From the NCBI RefSeq assembly GCF_002343915.1, contig NZ_NETK01000001.1:2738001-2802000 (forward strand): a stretch of 64,000 bases of DNA, in the 5' to 3' direction. The translations under genes and the position numbers were made by a program. Source of the stretch: Nannocystis exedens (GTDB taxonomy: Bacteria > Myxococcota_A > Polyangia > Nannocystales > Nannocystaceae). Within the stretch, counting starts at the first letter, position 1. Each line of letters opens with the position of its first letter. Positions 36,931 to 48,687 of this stretch are shown piece after piece. A model generated the notes under the pieces. That model was not told the DNA's origin. It did not search any database and saw only the letters and a list, made by a program, of their open reading frames with translations.

Positions 36931-36953
<23 letters not shown>
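36639..36953 (+). CDS. possible 104-residue bridging ORF with dispersed palindromes between PKS C and PKS D
   Basis: The ATG at 36639 overlaps the restored PKS C stop as ATGA. The frame stays open across the 288-bp spacer and ends 20 bases inside PKS D. The peptide is rich in Pro, Ser, His and Thr and has no known domain. The DNA is packed with the dispersed palindrome: GGGACATGTCCC at 36662, then CCTGCCCCTCGGGG, CCTGTCCCGAGAGACA and CCTGTCCCTCGGAACA at about 36762, 36800 and 36853. The spacer could be an expanded ATGA junction. Protein-coding status is doubtful. Confidence 0.3.
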
Positions 36954-41707
<4,754 letters not shown>

Positions 41708-41711
<4 letters not shown>

Positions 41712-41996
41712 TCGCCCGCCTCCCCATGATCGCCCGCGACCGCACCCCCTCCAACCATTTCTTCGCTCGCCTCGCCCGAAGCGACCTCCCATGATCGCCC
41801 GCGACCGCACCCCCTCCAACCATTTCTTCGCTCGCCTCGCCCGAAGCGACCTCCCATGATCGCCCGCGACCGCACCCCCTCCAACCATTTCCTCGCTCGC
41901 CTCGCCCGAAGCGACCTCTCCGTGATCGCCCGCGACCGCACCCCCTCCAACCATTTCCTCGCTCGCCTCGCCTCGCCCGAAAGGACCGCCACGTGA
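41708..41996 (+). repeat. 65-bp junction repeat forming a chain of overlapping mini-ORFs
   Basis: Units begin at 41726, 41791, 41856 and 41922. Each begins ATGATCGCCCGCGACCGC (GTG in the last), which resembles the thioesterase start GTGACCGCCCGCGATCCC at 41993. PKS D stops in a GTGA at 41708. The first mini-ORF (GTG 41708 or ATG 41726) ends in the ATGA at 41791, the second (22 codons, MIARDRTPSNHF...) in the ATGA at 41856, and the third (46 codons) in the GTGA of the thioesterase at 41993. Every junction is a stop-start overlap, so ribosomes could pass from PKS to TE without a gap. Confidence 0.85.
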
Positions 41997-42766
41997 CCGC
42001 CCGCGATCCCACCGCGCTCTGGTTCCACAGCCCGCGCCCGCTCCCCGGCGCGCGCCTGCGCCTGTTCTGCTTCGGCCACGCCGGCGCTGCCGGTCACGTC
42101 TTTCACGCCTGGCCGGCAGGTCTTCCGCCCGACGTCGAGGTCTGCGCCGTCCAGCTCCCGGGTCGCGCCTTTCGCCTCGTCGAGCCCGCCTTCACCGCCG
42201 TCGAGCCGCTCGTCGCCGCCCTCGACGCCGCTGCCGCCCCGCTGCTCGACCGACCCTTCGCCTTCTTCGGCCACAGCATGGGCGCCCTGCTCGCCTTCGA
42301 GTGGACCCGCGCCCTTCGCCGCCGCCGCGGCCCGCTGCCCGAGCGCCTGTGCGTGTCCGCCTTCCGCGGCCCGCACCTGCCCGATCCCGCGAGCCCGCTG
42401 CACCGCCTCGGCGACCACGAATTCGTCGCCACCCTGCAGCAGCGCCACGGCGTCCTCGACGACGCCCTCGCCGATCCCGAGCTGCGGGCCCTGATGCTCC
42501 CCGTCCTGCGCGCCGACTTCACCGTCCTCGAGACCTACGCCCACCGCCAGGAGCCGCCGCTCGAGCTGCCGCTCCACGCCTTCGCCGGCAGCGACGACCG
42601 CGGCGTCCCGCCCGCGCAGGTCGCGGCCTGGGCAGTCCACGCCGGGCGCAGCTTCAGCCTCGACGTCCTCCCCGGCGGCCACTTCTTCCTCCACACCGCC
42701 CGGGCCGACCTGCTCGCGCGGCTCTCGCGTCTGTTGTCCGCGCCTCGCGCCCAGGAGCTCCCGTGA
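41993..42766 (+). CDS. stand-alone type II thioesterase
   Basis: A 257-residue alpha/beta hydrolase of the type II thioesterase family. It has LFCFGHAGAAGHVFHAW near residue 23, the nucleophile in FFGHSMGALLAFEW near 91 and the late His in LPGGHFFLHTARADL near 226. Such enzymes clear stalled or mis-primed acyl groups from carrier proteins. As no PKS protein here ends in a TE, it might also aid product release, which is inference. The GTG at 41993 overlaps the last mini-ORF of the 65-bp repeat, and the TGA overlaps the P450 GTG. Confidence 0.92.
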   Translation: MTARDPTALWFHSPRPLPGARLRLFCFGHAGAAGHVFHAWPAGLPPDVEVCAVQLPGRAFRLVEPAFTAVEPLVAALDAAAAPLLDRPFAFFGHSMGALLAFEWTRALRRRRGPLPERLCVSAFRGPHLPDPASPLHRLGDHEFVATLQQRHGVLDDALADPELRALMLPVLRADFTVLETYAHRQEPPLELPLHAFAGSDDRGVPPAQVAAWAVHAGRSFSLDVLPGGHFFLHTARADLLARLSRLLSAPRAQELP

Positions 42767-43992
42767 CTGCCACCACCGCCGCACCGTTCGTCTTCGACCC
42801 CAGCGACCTCGGCTTCATCGCCGACCCGTACCCGACCTATCGCCTGCTGCGCGAGCAGGCCCCGGTGTACCGCTGGGAGCCCGCGCGGATCTGGGTCGTC
42901 AGCCGCTACCACGACGTCGTCACCGTCCTGCGCGACCGCCGGTTCAGCCTCGACGACAGCCACTGGGAGTTCGCCAGCCCGCCGCCCGCCGGCGCGCAGC
43001 CGACCGCCTACCAGGCCCTGATGAAGAACAGCCTCTTCCGCCTGCCCGAGGTCGACCACCAGCGGATCCGCCGGCTCGTCGCCCCGGCGATGAGCCCGCG
43101 GACGCTCGTCGGCCTCCAGCGCGACGTCGACGCCATCGTCGGCGACGTCCTCGATCGCCTCGCCGGCCGCGACGACGTCGACATCGCCCGCGAGTTCTCC
43201 GAGCGGATCCCCCTGCGCGTCATCGGCCGGATGCTGCAGATCCCCGAGCGCCACGAGGAGACCTTTCGTCGGTTCGGCCTCGCCCTCATCGACTCGATCA
43301 GCGTCGCCCTCTCGCCCGACGAGTTCGCCGCCACCATCGCCCCGATCCCCGCCGGCCTCGACATGCTCAACGAGGTCATCGAGGAGCGCCGCCGCGATCA
43401 CGAGCCGGGCCTGCTCACCGCCTGGATCGAGGCCGAGGAGGCCGGCGAGCGGCTCACCCGCGACGAGCTCGTCGCCCTCGCCGGCAGCATGATCACCGCC
43501 GGCACCGACACCGCCGTCCAGCTCGTCAGCTTCGCCGTCCTCGACCTCCTGCGCCACCCCGACCAGCTCGCCCGCCTGCGCGCCGACCCCGGCCTCGTCC
43601 GCGGCGCCGTCGACGAGGTTTTGCGCTTCGACCACTTCGGCAAGGGCGGCGTCCCGCGCTTCCCGCTCGAGGACCTCGAGCTCGGCGGCCGGCAGATCCG
43701 CCGCGGCGAGATGGTCATCGGCCTGGTCGGCTCGGCCCTGCGCGACCCCGACGTGTTCCCCGACCCCGACCGCTTCGACATCGGCCGCAGCCAGGCCCAG
43801 AGCATCGCCTTCGGCAGCGGCCCGCACTTCTGCGCCGGCGCCTCGCTCGGCCGCATGATGAGCCAGACCGCCGTCCTCTCGCTCGTCACGCGCTACCCCG
43901 AGCTCGCCCTCGCCGGCCCGCCGACCTTCGAGAGCCACGCCTTCCTGCGCAAGCTCAGCCACCTGCCCGTCCGCCTCGGCCCGGCCGCGTGA
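42763..43992 (+). CDS. cytochrome P450
   Basis: A 409-residue bacterial P450. The I-helix oxygen-binding motif is AGSMITAGTDTAVQ near 245, the ExxR motif is EVLR near 288 and the haem cysteine is in FGSGPHFCAGASLGR near 352. It is translationally coupled to the thioesterase through GTGA and is the last cluster gene. It is likely to hydroxylate or oxidise the polyketide, perhaps the carbon next to the azole, which a pyrone ring would need. The exact site cannot be told. Ferredoxin partners are not encoded here. Confidence 0.93.
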   Translation: MTATTAAPFVFDPSDLGFIADPYPTYRLLREQAPVYRWEPARIWVVSRYHDVVTVLRDRRFSLDDSHWEFASPPPAGAQPTAYQALMKNSLFRLPEVDHQRIRRLVAPAMSPRTLVGLQRDVDAIVGDVLDRLAGRDDVDIAREFSERIPLRVIGRMLQIPERHEETFRRFGLALIDSISVALSPDEFAATIAPIPAGLDMLNEVIEERRRDHEPGLLTAWIEAEEAGERLTRDELVALAGSMITAGTDTAVQLVSFAVLDLLRHPDQLARLRADPGLVRGAVDEVLRFDHFGKGGVPRFPLEDLELGGRQIRRGEMVIGLVGSALRDPDVFPDPDRFDIGRSQAQSIAFGSGPHFCAGASLGRMMSQTAVLSLVTRYPELALAGPPTFESHAFLRKLSHLPVRLGPAA

Positions 43993-43999
43993 GGCACAC

Positions 44000-44025
44000 G
44001 CAAGGCCGCATCACCGCGGCCTTGC
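44000..44025 (+). terminator. strong hairpin after the last cluster gene
   Basis: GCAAGGCCGC-atcacc-GCGGCCTTGC is a perfect 10-bp stem that begins 8 bp after the P450 stop. No T-run follows, but position and strength fit the end of the operon. Confidence 0.6.
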
Positions 44026-44080
44026 GCTCGTCCGCGCGCCGCGGACTCCGGTCGCCGGGGTGTTCATAAGAGTGTCTGAT

Positions 44081-44109
44081 GGGACATGTCCTATCTACCA
44101 TGTTCTTTG
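44081..44109 (+). repeat. dispersed palindrome copy with TTCTTT tail
   Basis: GGGACATGTCC, eight bases, then ATGTTCTTT. The same ATGTTCTTT follows a GACAT word at 10.0 kb, and TGTTCTTTT follows one after the DUF6010 gene. It sits between the cluster end and a leftward gene. Confidence 0.5.
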
Positions 44110-44294
44110 AGGCACCCCGGCTCGGGCGCTTCCTCGCCGCTCGCGGCGACGTTGCCCCCGGCCGCGCTGCCGCGCGCCGCCTGCTTCGCCGGCGGCGGCC
44201 CCGTCGGCGCGCTCGCCTCGACCTCCGCCGGCGCCTCTTGCGTCACCACGTCGGCCGCCGCGAGCACGAGGATCGGCGCCCTCGCAGCGCTCAC
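44091..44294 (-). CDS. small protein coupled to the DUF4241 gene
   Basis: A GTG at 44294 overlaps the stop of the upstream leftward gene as GTGA and opens a 67-residue frame with strongly G/C third positions. The sequence starts with a mildly hydrophobic stretch (ARAPILVLAAADVV) and continues Ala/Pro/Gly-rich with one Cys near the end (PEPGCLKEHGR). I do not recognise it. The coupling and codon bias support it; the lack of homology information keeps it tentative. Confidence 0.4.
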   Translation of the reverse strand: MSAARAPILVLAAADVVTQEAPAEVEASAPTGPPPAKQAARGSAAGGNVAASGEEAPEPGCLKEHGR

Positions 44295-45178
44295 TGGCGG
44301 CTCGCACGCGCGCGCGCGGTCCGGCGCGCACGTGCGCGGTGGTAGCCGCGACTGTACAGATCGGCCACGAGCGCGACCGGGTTGCCGTCGTCGTCCTCGC
44401 CCCACCATGCGCGACAGGGGCGGCCGTCGTGCGCCCTGAGCACCAGCAACTCCGGGCCGAGGTCGTCGTCGCTGGGCCGCAGGACCTGGTCGGGCGCGCG
44501 CGCCGTCCTGTCGGCAGGGGCACCCACCATCGCCTCCAGGACGGCACCTCGAAGGGCGTCCACGTGCTCGCGGATCCACGTCCTCGCGTCCGCGTCGACG
44601 AACGCTGCGAAGCCCCGGCACTCGTAGGCGAACGGCTCCGCGGGCGGAGTGTTGAAGCGCGACGCGATCCGCAGATGCTCCTCGAGGGCGACGCCGGCGA
44701 CGCTCCAGCGCGCGACCGGTCGATCGGCGAAGCGGTGCTTCACCGCGCATACGTTCCCGGTGCCCCCGTCCACACAGACCCACGAAGGATACAGGCCCGG
44801 AGCGACGGAGCGTTCGTAAGGCGCGTAGTCCTCGGCGAGAAACGCCGCGTTGGTCGGGTCGAAGCCGACGATCCGTCCGCTCGTCAGGAGCAACGCGGGC
44901 CCCGGTCGGACCGCGACTGCGCCGGGTGGGTCGAAGACGGCGTCGGGCGAGGTGAACAGCAGCGCGGGGTCCCACGGCAGCTCGATCGCCCGGATCCGGA
45001 CGGAGGGCGGCGGGGCCGGTTCCAGACCGAGGTGCACGCCGGGCACCACGGTCTCGAAGGGACGGTCGAGCATCACCACCCGCACGCGCCAGCCGTCCCC
45101 CTCCGGCGCGAGGAGCTCGGCCTCCATCCCTGCGAAGGGACCACCCTGGACGACCTTTCGCTCCCGCGGCCTGGCCAT
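44291..45178 (-). CDS. KOW-like N-terminus fused to DUF4241 protein
   Basis: A 295-residue protein. Residues 9-50 resemble a KOW/NusG-type beta barrel (VVQGGPFAGMEAELLAPEGD, then VVMLDRPFETVVPG). Residues 85-270 match the DUF4241 pattern as I know it: LTSGRIVGFDP, VAPGLYPSWVCVDGGTGNVCAV, FADRPVARWSVAG and a C-terminal RAWWGEDDDGNPVALVADLYSRG. DUF4241 proteins often sit near polymorphic-toxin immunity genes, but their function is unproven. The ATG at 45178 is chosen because upstream sequence in frame lacks conservation. It lies just outside the cluster. Confidence 0.65.
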   Translation of the reverse strand: MARPRERKVVQGGPFAGMEAELLAPEGDGWRVRVVMLDRPFETVVPGVHLGLEPAPPPSVRIRAIELPWDPALLFTSPDAVFDPPGAVAVRPGPALLLTSGRIVGFDPTNAAFLAEDYAPYERSVAPGLYPSWVCVDGGTGNVCAVKHRFADRPVARWSVAGVALEEHLRIASRFNTPPAEPFAYECRGFAAFVDADARTWIREHVDALRGAVLEAMVGAPADRTARAPDQVLRPSDDDLGPELLVLRAHDGRPCRAWWGEDDDGNPVALVADLYSRGYHRARARRTARARASRQ

Positions 45179-45204
45179 GAATGAGAAGGCAGAGTGCGCT
45201 GCCT

Positions 45205-45665
45205 CTTCCGGGTTATCACGGAGACAGGGAGCGCCGCAAGCCATCGAGGTCGGCGACCCGCGACGACGGGCTCGGACACGTCGGCCGGCTGGGCCAGGGT
45301 CCCGAGCACGTCGTTCATTCGAGCGACGTACGCCTCGCCGATCTCGTGAACTCACCACTTCGCCGCGCGACGCGTTCACCGGCTCGGCGAGCGCCGCCGG
45401 GCCGAGCGCCGCGCCGGTGTTCACGTCGAGGCGCACGACGAGGCCGCGGCCCCGGGCGATCTGGAGGTTGTCGTGATCACCCGTGCTCGGCGCCCTGCTG
45501 GTCGTCTGGTTCGTCGTCCCCCCGCGGCCAGCGGCAGTGCTTCGGCACGGTCGAGCTGCGGGGTGCATCCGTCTCGATCGCACAGCTCGCCGAAGAGCTT
45601 GTGACCACGTTGAGCGTCGGGGTGCTTCGGATGCGGATTTCTCGCAGCACGTAGCCAGGAGCGGC
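45205..45665 (-). pseudogene. degenerate gene remnant
   Basis: Coding-like fragments lie in different frames on the minus strand. GHKLFGELCDRDGCTPQLDR comes first, then DNLQIARGRGLVVRLDVNTG and PAALAEPVNASRGEVV, then after a frame change EIGEAYVARMNDVLGTLAQP. Read together they look like one decayed protein with at least one frameshift near 45347. No family is recognised. Confidence 0.4.
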
Positions 45666-45764
45666 CTCGACTGACGCCGCAGACAGGCGCTCTTACGGGA
45701 GCTCTTGTCGTTGAATCGGGGCGAGTACCAAGTCGGCCGAGGTGAAGAAACGCCCCGCATCGGC

Positions 45765-46580
45765 TCAAGGCAGCAGCGTGATCGGGAGCTGCGCGAGCAC
45801 CTCGTAGTCGACGTCGGCGCCCTCGCTCTTGAACGAGCCGATCGCGCGCTCCTGGACGACGTACTCGCCGGGCGGGAAGGGCGGCCCGAGGTCGACGTGG
45901 GGGCCCTGCCAGTTGAAGCCTTTCCACTCGAGGTCGCCGGGGTAGACGCCCGGCTGCAGGGTGGTCGGCGGGATGTCGAGGCCGGGGCACAGGCCCTGGT
46001 TGCAAAAGCAGTAGGCCTGGCCCATGCCGGAGATCTGCGGCGCGACGATGAGGCCGCTCGGGCCCGGCTCGTCGCAATCGCCGGCGTCCTGGCGGTAGCG
46101 CAGCACGTCCGGCAGCTCGGCCTCGACGTGGACCTCGTAGTGGAAGACCACGCCGCTCTGCGCCTCGGCCACCGTGAACGTGCACGGCTGCGGCGGGAAC
46201 ACGATCGTCACCCCGGGCAGCGACGACATGCTCGTGCCCTCGCACAGCACCGGTTCGTTGCCGGTGTCGGTCGTGTCGCCGCTCGTGCCCGAGCTCGTCT
46301 CCGAGCCGGTGGTGGTCTCGCTGCCGGAGGAGTCACTGCCGGTCGAGGTGCCCGCGGCGGTGGTGGTGCTCTCGCTGTCCGTCGCCGCCGGTTGCGTCGT
46401 CCCGCCGGTGGTCGGCGGATCGACGTCGGTCGTGGCGCCGGTCGTGGCGCCGGTCGTGGCGCCGGTCGTGGCGTCGGTGGCCGGCGTCGTCGTCTCGCCG
46501 GTGGTCCCGCCCTTTTCGGGAATGCAGGCGAGCAGCGCAGCGGAGACGACGGCGGGCACGGTTCGGCGGAGAGCGGGCAT
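45765..46580 (-). CDS. secreted lipoprotein with Thr/Ser repeat linker
   Basis: A 271-residue lipoprotein. The signal MPALRRTVPAVVSAALLAC ends in the lipobox LLAC. Residues 22-110 are a Thr/Ser/Gly linker that includes a four-fold 12-bp repeat (GATT). The C-terminal 160 residues form a compact domain with conserved-looking pairs (EPVLCEGTSM, PPQPCTFTV, YCFCNQGLCPG) and PPGEYVVQERAIGSF near the end. The domain is not recognised. Export and outer-membrane anchoring are likely. Confidence 0.75.
   Translation of the reverse strand: MPALRRTVPAVVSAALLACIPEKGGTTGETTTPATDATTGATTGATTGATTDVDPPTTGGTTQPAATDSESTTTAAGTSTGSDSSGSETTTGSETSSGTSGDTTDTGNEPVLCEGTSMSSLPGVTIVFPPQPCTFTVAEAQSGVVFHYEVHVEAELPDVLRYRQDAGDCDEPGPSGLIVAPQISGMGQAYCFCNQGLCPGLDIPPTTLQPGVYPGDLEWKGFNWQGPHVDLGPPFPPGEYVVQERAIGSFKSEGADVDYEVLAQLPITLLP
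46429..46476. repeat. 12-bp tandem repeat, four copies, in a lipoprotein linker
   Basis: GTCGTGGCGCCG repeats at 46429, 46441, 46453 and 46465 (last copy GTCG at its end). On the coding strand it gives Gly-Ala-Thr-Thr units. Confidence 0.9.
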
Positions 46581-46736
46581 GCGAAGTCACGAGAACAACT
46601 CCGCGCCCTCGTGTCAACCGCCGGCCGAGCGCCGCGGTCTCGACGGCCCGGCAGCCGCCCTCTTCAAGCGATTACGAGAACATCTCTCGCCGGACGAGGT
46701 CGCGCAAACTCGCCATGCCGGCGGCGAGGCGAGCCC

Positions 46737-47516
46737 TCAGCTCCGGTGCAGCCGGAACCCCTGCTGCCCCGCGCGCTCGAGCCCCTCTTTCAGCGTCATC
46801 GACGGGATCTCGTAGTCCCCGCCGTTCTGCATGCGGTACGCGATCGGCCGCTCGTCGAACAAATTCAGGAGCCGCTGGTCGAGGTCGGCCGCCACGCTCT
46901 GAAAGCGCGCCGCGTCCATCTTGCCGGCGCGGTAGACCACGAACGGCTCGAGCACCGAGAAGCCGGGATAGAACAGGATCCCGTGCTGGATGGGGAACAG
47001 CAGGTCGTCGATCGGCCCGTTGATCCCGCGCTCGAGATAGTGCTCGGCCCAGCCGCCGGTCGTCACCACCAGCATCGCCCGCTTGCCCGCGAACACCCCC
47101 TCGCCGTAGCGGTCGCCCCAGCGACGGTCCGAGTGCTCGCCGACCCCGTAGGCGAAGCCGTGCGCGTACACCCGCTCCACCCAGCCCTTCATGATCGCGG
47201 GCATCGAGAACCACCACAGCGGGAACTGCAGGATGACCGCGTCGGCCCACAGCAGCCGCCGCTGCTCCTCGGCCACGTCGGCGGTTTGCGTCCCCTCGGC
47301 GAACGCGCGGTGCGACGCCTCGATGACGTCGAGCGGCGCGCCCGCGGGCTCGGCCGGGAAGTCGGCGCCGTCGAGCGCGGCCTTCCAGCCCTGCGCGTAG
47401 AGATCGGAGACCAGCACCTCGTGCCCCTGGGCGGTGAGGGTCGCGACCATGCGATCGCGGAGTGACCCGTTGAGCGAGCGCGGCTCGGGGTGCGCGTAGA
47501 CGATGAGGATCTTCAT
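46737..47516 (-). CDS. flavodoxin-fold NAD(P)H:quinone oxidoreductase
   Basis: A 259-residue protein of the NQO1/MdaB family, which binds FAD or FMN and reduces quinones by two electrons in the cytoplasm. The N-terminus MKILIVYAHPEPRSLNGSLRD is the flavin phosphate loop. AVILQFPLWWFSMPAIMKGWVERVYAHGFAYG near 92 and ATLVVTTGGWAE-like sequence near 145 are family marks. It is divergent from a LysR regulator with a palindrome between them, the usual layout for a regulated target gene. The extension upstream to 48827 in the same frame is shadow. Confidence 0.9.
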   Translation of the reverse strand: MKILIVYAHPEPRSLNGSLRDRMVATLTAQGHEVLVSDLYAQGWKAALDGADFPAEPAGAPLDVIEASHRAFAEGTQTADVAEEQRRLLWADAVILQFPLWWFSMPAIMKGWVERVYAHGFAYGVGEHSDRRWGDRYGEGVFAGKRAMLVVTTGGWAEHYLERGINGPIDDLLFPIQHGILFYPGFSVLEPFVVYRAGKMDAARFQSVAADLDQRLLNLFDERPIAYRMQNGGDYEIPSMTLKEGLERAGQQGFRLHRS

Positions 47517-47620
47517 GGCATGTCCTTCGGGAGGGGGACCACCGGGCGTCGCGCGCCGGGGTGGACGCCACCGATCTTGAGTCCGGCCGCCGTCGCGTTG
47601 AAATCGCCGGCCTTGTGTGC

Positions 47621-47643
47621 TGCTATCACCGCGGTGGATAGCA
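47621..47643. promoter_or_regulatory. palindromic LysR-type operator overlapping the lysR start
   Basis: TGCTAT and ATAGCA flank the perfect palindrome CACCGCGGTG, with one extra G on the right side. The GTG start codon of the LysR gene (47634) lies inside it. This suggests autoregulation together with control of the divergent oxidoreductase. Confidence 0.55.
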
Positions 47644-48539
47644 GCCGCCTCGACCTCAACCTGCTCGTCGCGCTCGACGTCCTGCTCGCCGAGCGCAACG
47701 TCACCCGGGCCGCGCGGCGCCTGCACCTCAGCCAGCCGGCGCTGTCGGCCCAGCTGCAGCGGCTGCGCGACCTCCTCGGCGATCCGCTGCTGATCCCCGC
47801 CCAGCGCGGCATGACCCCGACCGCGCGCGCGCTCGAGCTGCAGGCGCCGCTGCACGAGGCGCTCGAGGGCGTGCGCGCCGTGCTCGCCGCCGGCCGGAGC
47901 TTCGACCCCGCCACCGCCCGGCTGACGATCTCCGTCGCCGCCTCCGACTACATGCAATACGCCCTGCTGATGCCGCTCGCCTTTCGCCTGCGTTGCGAGG
48001 CCCCGGGCGTGCGGCTCGCCTGGCGCAGCCTCGACGCCGCCCAGCTCGCCGGCCAGGCCGAGCGCGGCGAGGTCGACCTCGCCTTCATCACCCCCGAGAC
48101 CGCGCCCGAGCTGCTGCGCAGCCGCAAGGTCCTCGACGAGCGCTACGTCGTCATCGTCCGCAAGGACCACCCGCGGGTGACCGGCGCGATCGACCTCGAC
48201 CTGCTGTGCGCGCTCGACCACGTGGTCGTCAGCCCGCGCGGCGGCGGCTTCACCGGTCCCACCGACGCCGCGCTCGCCCTCCACGGTCGCGAGCGGCGCG
48301 TCGTCCTCTCGGTGCCCTCGTTCCTGATGGTGCCCGAGCTCGTCGCCCGCTCGGACATGGCCGCGCTGGTCCCCGAACGGCTCGCCCGCGACCGCGCCGA
48401 CCGCCTGCAACTGCTCGAGCCCCCCGTCCCCGTGCCCGGCTTCACCGTGGCGATGGTCTGGCACCGGCGAATCGCCCGCCACCCGGCCCTCACCTGGTTC
48501 CGCGAGCGGGTGCGGGCGTTCGCGCGCGCGCTCGAGTGA
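47634..48539 (+). CDS. LysR-family transcriptional regulator
   Basis: A 301-residue LysR regulator. Residues 5-65 form the winged helix DNA-binding domain (LDLNLLVALDVLLAERNVTR, HLSQPALSAQLQRLRDLLGD). The remainder is a periplasmic-binding-like effector domain with the typical LTISVAASDYMQYALLMPL start. The GTG at 47634 gives the standard N-terminus. It is divergent from the quinone oxidoreductase, its likely target. The effector is unknown, and NodD/PcpR-like quinone or phenol signals are only a guess. Confidence 0.9.
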   Translation: MDSSRLDLNLLVALDVLLAERNVTRAARRLHLSQPALSAQLQRLRDLLGDPLLIPAQRGMTPTARALELQAPLHEALEGVRAVLAAGRSFDPATARLTISVAASDYMQYALLMPLAFRLRCEAPGVRLAWRSLDAAQLAGQAERGEVDLAFITPETAPELLRSRKVLDERYVVIVRKDHPRVTGAIDLDLLCALDHVVVSPRGGGFTGPTDAALALHGRERRVVLSVPSFLMVPELVARSDMAALVPERLARDRADRLQLLEPPVPVPGFTVAMVWHRRIARHPALTWFRERVRAFARALE

Positions 48540-48687
48540 GGCCACGGCCCACAGCTCCGGCCCGCCGCGACCCCGTGCCCGCAGCGACTTTGCCGCCTGC
48601 ATGCGCCGGCGCCGCGCGGACGCGCGCCCGGGCGGCGCTGATTTTTTCTCATCGATCAAACCCCCGCGAACCATCACTCGTCCAGCG

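Noticed and set aside
41726..41996. 65-bp repeats as a CRISPR or replication origin
   Set aside because: No spacers, and no DnaA-like boxes or AT-rich zone. The units match the thioesterase start, so junction duplication explains them.
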